NCBI GenBank assembly: GCA_900659855.1
Contig: CAACVI010000049.1
Location: 89,564 to 153,563, forward strand
Length of the DNA stretch: 64,000 nt
Direction of reading: 5' to 3'
From: Candidatus Desulfarcum epimagneticum
Lineage (GTDB): Bacteria > Desulfobacterota > Desulfobacteria > Desulfobacterales > CR-1
Below the pieces are notes generated by a model, which worked only from the letters and a program-made list of their open reading frames with translations, was not told the origin of the DNA and searched no databases. This document shows positions 60,424 to 64,000 of this stretch, piece after piece. The position numbers were made by a program, and so were the translations under genes. The first letter of the stretch is position 1, and each line of letters begins with the position of its first letter.

Positions 60424-60455
60424 GTTGTCAAGCATTATTGACCTGTCCCCTTTTA
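60424..60455 (-). repeat. REP-like motif beside the RAYT gene
   Basis: TCAAGCATTATTGACCTGTC then CCCTTTTATTA on the plus strand, the reverse form of TAAAAGGGGACAGGTCAATA ATGCTTGA. This is the fullest copy in the window and directly flanks the transposase gene, as RAYT loci normally do. Confidence 0.8.
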
Positions 60456-60551
60456 TTACTTTTATTATTCTAAACCTTCACCATAAGACTCTTCCATTCT
60501 CTATCCCTTACCGGTTTTAATCGGCGCTTTCTGCCTGTCCCCTATTTCCTT

Positions 60552-61010
60552 CTCACGGCCCGCCAGCTCAATTCCAGCGTGTCCATCATTTCCCGGGCCG
60601 GGGACCACCGGGCCAAGTCCAAACTTCTGGCGGCGGGCGCCGACTTTGTGGATTCGCCCTACGAAACCGGCGGGCGCCGAATGGCCCAAAGGGCGCTCAA
60701 CCCCAACCTGACCAACTTTTTAGACCTGGTGTTTGAATGGAAGCGCCACGACATCGAGATGGAGGAGATCACCGCCACGGAATCCTCCAAAATCACCGGC
60801 CTCAAACTCAAGGAATCGGGGGTTCGGGTGAATTTCAACGTCATCGTCATCGCCATGCAGCGCGAAGACGGGACCATGATTTTTAACCCATCCTCGGAAA
60901 ACCGCATCATGCCCGGCGACACGGTGATCGTGATGGGCAAGACCAAAGATCTGGAGAAAATGGCCGAAGTTCTCAACCCGGAGGGCGAAAAGACGGGGGG
61001 GCGCCCATGA
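60552..61010 (+). pseudogene. Truncated copy of K+ channel gene (RCK C-terminal part)
   Basis: Open from LTARQLNSSVSIISRAGDHR to the stop at 61010, with the TrkA_C segment GLKLKESGVRVNFNVIVIAM. The pore helices and the nucleotide-binding RCK motif are missing. It has no start of its own. Differences from the intact gene are mostly conservative (for example WTRHDIQ to WKRHDIE). Confidence 0.85.
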
Positions 61011-61774
61011 GGCCCCGGGTCCGAATCCTCGTCGCGGCCTGGGCGGCCCTGGCTCTCCTGGCCTCATGCGCCGCCGATCTGGAAACGCGCCGAATCCGGG
61101 CCGACGCCATACGCAAGGTGGGCGAGGCGCACATGGCGTCCCGGGATTACACGTCGGCGCTGGGGGAATTTTTAAAGGCCAAAGACCTTTTCCCCGAAGA
61201 CCCCGCCCTTTTGAACAACCTGGGCCTTGCGTACATGGCCAAAAACCGCCTGGAGGCGGCCGAGGCGAGCTTTAAAAACGCCCTGGCCCTCAAACCGAAC
61301 TACGCCGAGGCGTGGAACAACCTGGGCTCGGCCTACCTGGCCATGAAAAAATGGGACGCCGCCATCGCCGCCATCGGGCGCGTCACCGACAACCTGCTTT
61401 ACGCCACCCCCCATTATTCCCTGGCCAATCTCGGCTGGGCGCACTACAACAAAAAGAATTACGCCCAGGCCGTCATTCACTACCAAAAGGCCCTGAAGCT
61501 GGCGCCTGGATTCGAAATGGCCCTGCGGGATCTGGGCCGGACCTATATGGCCATGGGAAAAATCCCCCAGGCCGCGGCCACGCTTTCAAAGGGCGTCCGG
61601 GTCGCCCCCCGAAACGCCGAAATGGCATTCTACCTGGCAAAAGCCCTGGCCGCCTCAGGGGACGATGAGGGCGCGGCCCGGCAGTTCGACCGGGCGCTTC
61701 GCCTCTGGCCGGGATGCCCCTGCGCCCCGGAGGCCCAAAGGGAAATTTCGAGAATCGAAAAAAAGATTCGGTGA
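61007..61774 (+). CDS. TPR lipoprotein, PilF-like, copy 2
   Basis: 255 residues, differing from copy 1 at only a handful of sites in the signal peptide and TPRs (for example KPNYAEAW against KPDYAEAW). Lipobox LLASC and all TPRs are intact. The ATG still overlaps the stop of the truncated channel, so translation may depend on read-in from a new upstream promoter near the REP-like sequence. Possibly functional. Confidence 0.8.
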   Translation: MRPRVRILVAAWAALALLASCAADLETRRIRADAIRKVGEAHMASRDYTSALGEFLKAKDLFPEDPALLNNLGLAYMAKNRLEAAEASFKNALALKPNYAEAWNNLGSAYLAMKKWDAAIAAIGRVTDNLLYATPHYSLANLGWAHYNKKNYAQAVIHYQKALKLAPGFEMALRDLGRTYMAMGKIPQAAATLSKGVRVAPRNAEMAFYLAKALAASGDDEGAARQFDRALRLWPGCPCAPEAQREISRIEKKIR

Positions 61775-61803
61775 TATTTTCTGTGACGGTTCTCAGGGGG
61801 AAA

Positions 61804-61953
61804 ATGTCATGCAGGACCGGGGGGTATGACGAGCGTCTGATAATGATTCCCTACGAGGTATGCGGAGATAGGATAAGAGCAGTCACAGTCCATGCCGTGA
61901 CACGACAGCAGATTAATTTCCGAATAAAAACAAGGCGGCTTTCAAATGAATAA
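61804..61953 (+). pseudogene. C-terminal remnant of small TA-like protein, copy 2
   Basis: YDERLIMIPYEVCGDRIRAV then VHAVTRQQINFRIKTRRL, the duplicate of 58052-58204. The following DUF2283 frame ends after eight codons (MNNLPAPH), so the pair is broken here. Confidence 0.5.
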
Positions 61954-62034
61954 CTTACCCGCTCCACACTAATTTTTCAAAGGGTAAGCGCCTCACTTAC
62001 ATTGGCGCAGAAGGTTCCCTACAGAATCTCAGAG

Positions 62035-62092
62035 GCATAACGGTTGCACTCACGGGCGGCGGTACGCCGTACCGTGCAGCGCTTTGTTCGGA
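62035..62092 (-). other. attC-like site at the 3' end of the aldolase gene
   Basis: On the minus strand it runs from TCCGAAC through AAAGCGCTGCACGGTACGGC to GCAACCGTTATGC. AAC and GTT cores are at the ends, GCGCTGCACGG faces CCGTGAGTGCAACC with mismatches, and GGCG/CGCC stems close the centre. 58 bases, within the attC size range. It starts 10 bases after the aldolase stop, the position of an attC in a gene cassette. Confidence 0.6.
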
Positions 62093-62102
62093 CTATTCTT
62101 TT

Positions 62103-62750
62103 CTAAACTCCTTTGGCTGAATCCTGTCGCAATTCAAGAAGACGGTTGACATCCTCTTGCGACAGGGATTTCAGCGTATTGCCACCGCGAGTGATCACCT
62201 CACAGGCAAGCTCGAAGAATTCAGCATTCTGGATGGCATGGGCATAGTCGGTCCCGACTGTCACCATCCCGTGATTGCTCATGATAACCATATCGTGGTC
62301 ACGCATGGCCATTATCACAGCATCAGCGAGTTCCTTCGAGCCTGGGAGGAGATAGGGAACTCTCGCCACGTGTCCGATATAGAATGGGATCTCTGGGATC
62401 ACGAAATAGTCGGTGTCGTCCGCCTCGCAACAGGCTAAAGCCGTCGCGCAGGGCGTCTGAAAATGCATTACGACGTTTATATCAGGGCGCGCCCTCAGGG
62501 TGCCCGCATGAAATCCGATCTCTAATGTCGGCTTAGGCCCGTCGAGAATAGCGCCGTCAGCAATGCGGCACACGGAGACCTCGTCTTCGGACAGGTTTTC
62601 CGCCCAGCTTCTTGATGAGGTGGCCAGCAATCGGGCATCGTCCAAACGTCGTGAAAGATTGCCGCTGCCGCAGCGCATCAGGCCGCGACCGGCAGCCTTA
62701 TGGCACGCCTGGAGAAACTCATCCCGGATCGAATCTGGCACATTATTCAT
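62103..62750 (-). CDS. Class II aldolase/adducin-family protein, cassette-borne
   Basis: Starts MNNVPDSIRDEFLQACHKAA with AAGAGA upstream; 215 residues. GRGLMRCGSGNLSRR is the phosphate-binding loop, Glu77 (TLEIGFH) is the catalytic acid position, and the metal positions are His96, Gln98 (VVMHFQTP) and His160 (SNHGMV). In FucA-type enzymes the middle ligand is His, so Gln98 is unusual. It was likely acquired as an integron cassette: attC at its 3' end and GTTAACC about 100 bases upstream. Reaction unknown. Confidence 0.8.
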   Translation of the reverse strand: MNNVPDSIRDEFLQACHKAAGRGLMRCGSGNLSRRLDDARLLATSSRSWAENLSEDEVSVCRIADGAILDGPKPTLEIGFHAGTLRARPDINVVMHFQTPCATALACCEADDTDYFVIPEIPFYIGHVARVPYLLPGSKELADAVIMAMRDHDMVIMSNHGMVTVGTDYAHAIQNAEFFELACEVITRGGNTLKSLSQEDVNRLLELRQDSAKGV

Positions 62751-63037
62751 TATGTCTCTTTTGGTCCGAATGTTTTGCTCACTTGCCGGCCCCCGAAGCA
62801 AATTCCACGAAGTGGCCAACGAACCTCTTCTGGTCAAGTGAAGCTTATGGTTAACCGATTATTATTGTGATTCAAGAAAAAATGTTGCCCATTGTTTAAT
62901 TCGTTTTTTATCAAACAAGTATTATTTGCCTGTTTCTATTTTTCGTCCCTATTTTTCCCAGAACTCGCCCCCGAAATCCATAAAAACGCCCCCGGCCTCA
63001 CCGGCGAAAAGCCAGGGGGCGGCGGTGGACGACCCAA
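62751..63037. other. Spacer between the aldolase and DUF2283 genes
   Basis: AT-rich. GGTTAACC at 62849-62856 could be the left cassette boundary. Degenerate REP-like traces (TGCCTGTTTCTATTTTTCGT) lie near 62930. A GC-rich stretch 62990-63050 reads as the far side of a former coding region. No gene supported. Confidence 0.45.
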
Positions 63038-63238
63038 TCACCCCACTTGGAACCGCATGGTGGAAAGCTCTTCTTTGTTTGCGCGGGCGGAGATTCCAAG
63101 GAATTCCACACCCACCACCCTGTCGTTTTCGTCAAAGTCGAGCACAACTCCCGGTCTGACTTCCTCCGAGTCCACAATCCGATTCTCATCAAATCGAAAA
63201 TAGAGCGCGTCGCTGTCCTTGTCCATTTTTATTCTCAT
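63038..63238 (-). CDS. DUF2283 protein
   Basis: MRIKMDKDSDALYFRFDENR, DSEEVRPGVVLDFDENDRVV and GVEFLGISAR form the DUF2283 fold. 66 residues. It overlaps the DUF4258 stop by ATGA, making a typical small two-gene TA-like module. It is a different subfamily from the one at 58197. Confidence 0.82.
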   Translation of the reverse strand: MRIKMDKDSDALYFRFDENRIVDSEEVRPGVVLDFDENDRVVGVEFLGISARANKEELSTMRFQVG

Positions 63239-63474
63239 TTCGCCCTCCGCAATCTCCGGTCAAAAAATGCCGTCACACGCTTATGTGGCTCAGATGACAC
63301 GTTCACAACCACACGCAGCCAACGGTTCCCATACTCTTCAATCCGGCGAATATAATGCCGTGTTCCGTCAACATGCTCCTCGGTTCTGTCAGGCTCAAGG
63401 ACCGCAAGATCGGCCCATTCTCGTTTGATCCCGCGTTCCTTAAGCATGTCCTGAAAATGAACGGTGTCTTCCAT
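63235..63474 (-). CDS. DUF4258 protein
   Basis: FQDMLKERGIKREWADLAVL EPDRTEEH, then HYIRRIEEYGNRWLRVVVN and RVTAFFDRRLRR, shown in parts, is the DUF4258 pattern (H..ERM..R.I...WV..vl..P). 79 residues. It is a putative RelE-like toxin partner of the DUF2283 gene. The family-level function is unproven. Confidence 0.78.
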   Translation of the reverse strand: MEDTVHFQDMLKERGIKREWADLAVLEPDRTEEHVDGTRHYIRRIEEYGNRWLRVVVNVSSEPHKRVTAFFDRRLRRAK

Positions 63475-63566
63475 TGTCTAAACCATAGCCTCGGCGACCG
63501 CTTTTGTTGTAAGTGTTCACGGGGTTGGAATGGTCAATATGGGATAACGCACAGAACTGTAAGCGT

Positions 63567-63776
63567 TTACGAGGAACGCTGGTGAACCTGCTCAATATTG
63601 ATGCCCCGATCTCTGAACATCCTTTGCATGGACGCCTTGACCATGCCTTCGACGAATTCGCCCGATCTGCTTCCAAGAGGGCCGACCATTTTTTCGGCCC
63701 CCTTCAGGGCTTTGACCGTTTCCCGGAAAAGAGTCCATATCTCCTGAAAGTTCGCTTGGGTCTGCTGGGCGTCCAT
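63567..63776 (-). pseudogene. N-terminal fragment of DUF3782-like protein
   Basis: MDAQQTQANFQEIWTLFRET, GSRSGEFVEGMVKASMQRMF and RDRGINIEQVHQR match the start of DUF3782-type proteins, whose C-terminal half is a PD-(D/E)XK nuclease. The nuclease half is missing: the frame ends right at GTAAGCGTTTACGAGG, related to the ends of the 41512-41619 element. Confidence 0.55.
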
Positions 63777-63880
63777 GATGACTCCCTTTCTTTTTATATT
63801 CATATTCGCGTTTGGGACAAAACTATCAAAGAGCATTAAACAAATCAATTAAAAAAGACGCTGAGATGTTTGATATAAAG

Positions 63881-64000
63881 GCGCTTAAGAAAAATTTAGG
63901 CTCATTTTTTTGCCTTTTCCCTGTTGTCATAAATCATTGCGATGGCCCGAGCCATTGTTCCCATTCCTGAGCTATACGGATTCAGACAACCGTTTCAGAG
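63881..64000. repeat. Second copy of the RAYT 3' flank, cut by the window end
   Basis: Matches 59332-59457 with about 15% differences: GAATTTAGGCTCAT-like start, CCTTTTCCCTGTT, then GATTCAGACAACCGTTTCAG, which encodes the last residues of a RAYT on the minus strand. A second transposase gene or its remnant probably begins just beyond the window. Confidence 0.7.

Larger units (their letters stand above)
60522..61954. repeat. 1.4-kb duplication of 56789-58205, led by a REP-like junction
   Basis: 60522-60547 is the REP-like sequence also found at 58525. From 60552 to 61954 the DNA matches 56789-58205 with scattered substitutions and a 14-base net loss near 61795. It spans the channel 3' end, the full TPR gene and the small remnant, and stops eight codons into DUF2283. 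Copy lengths are 1403 and 1417 bases. Confidence 0.92.

Overview
The window reads as a chromosomal segment of a Gram-negative, anaerobic, sulfate-reducer-like bacterium, most likely Desulfobacterota (Desulfobacterales). This is inferred from gene content: an LPS assembly operon with rpoN, a DUF39 homocysteine-synthesis gene, paired 2-hydroxyacyl-CoA dehydratase-type subunits, DUF3786 and Fe-S regulators, a small gene with a recodable UGA, and a split RdgC-like locus. The housekeeping parts are GC-rich with tight, overlapping operons. The accessory parts are visibly more AT-rich and full of repeats and broken genes.

Layout. 1-7.2 kb (+): a LysM-like membrane protein, purB, a lipoprotein, yajC-secD-secF and dprA. 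7.3-14.5 kb (-): an OmpW-like porin, alaS, recA, a DUF39 protein and an M23 peptidase. 14.6-23.2 kb (+): an envelope/regulation run, kdsA-kdsC-lptC-lptA-lptB-rpoN-hpf-ptsN-EIIA(Man), then gap, tpiA, secG and tRNA-Leu(GAG). 23.9-29.5 kb (+): a five-gene island of four secreted cohesin-like proteins (a lipoprotein, a C-terminally anchored one, one with a dockerin, and a giant one with a CTERM-like tail) followed by a translationally coupled CPBP intramembrane protease. 29.8-34.6 kb (-): a catabolic or redox cluster with two HgdB/BcrC-like subunits, a 60-codon dual-CXXC gene interrupted by an in-frame TGA with a SECIS-like hairpin, an Fe-S/LuxR regulator and an Fe-S/DUF3786 protein.

34.6-43.9 kb is an accessory graveyard. 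It holds vapBC, yefM-yoeB and phd/PIN remnants, truncated RhuM, KilA-N and YhcG genes, a TIR protein, and the remains of an integron: a 5' stub of intI on the minus strand, an attI-like crossover, a cassette gene, an attC-like site and a second cassette gene encoding a PD-(D/E)XK-like protein. 44-58 kb returns to core genes: plsB, a MurU-AmgK fusion, dapB, a family-5 solute-binding protein, plsY, DUF362, RdgC-like halves, DUF368 (PopT-like), pcm, a K+ channel and a TPR lipoprotein. 58-64 kb is again accessory: hicBA with a nonsense hicA, a REP-associated transposase (RAYT), a 1.4-kb duplication of the channel 3' end plus the TPR gene, an attC next to an aldolase gene, and DUF4258/DUF2283.

Two repeat systems tie the accessory regions together. 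The first is a roughly 150-bp palindromic MITE-like element (seven copies plus a fragment). The second is a short motif with core GGGGACAGGCCAATAAT, found at junctions of truncated genes and right beside the RAYT gene. These repeats explain most of the truncations and duplications seen. No rRNA genes or CRISPR arrays were seen. All product names come from motif recognition by eye, without database searches.
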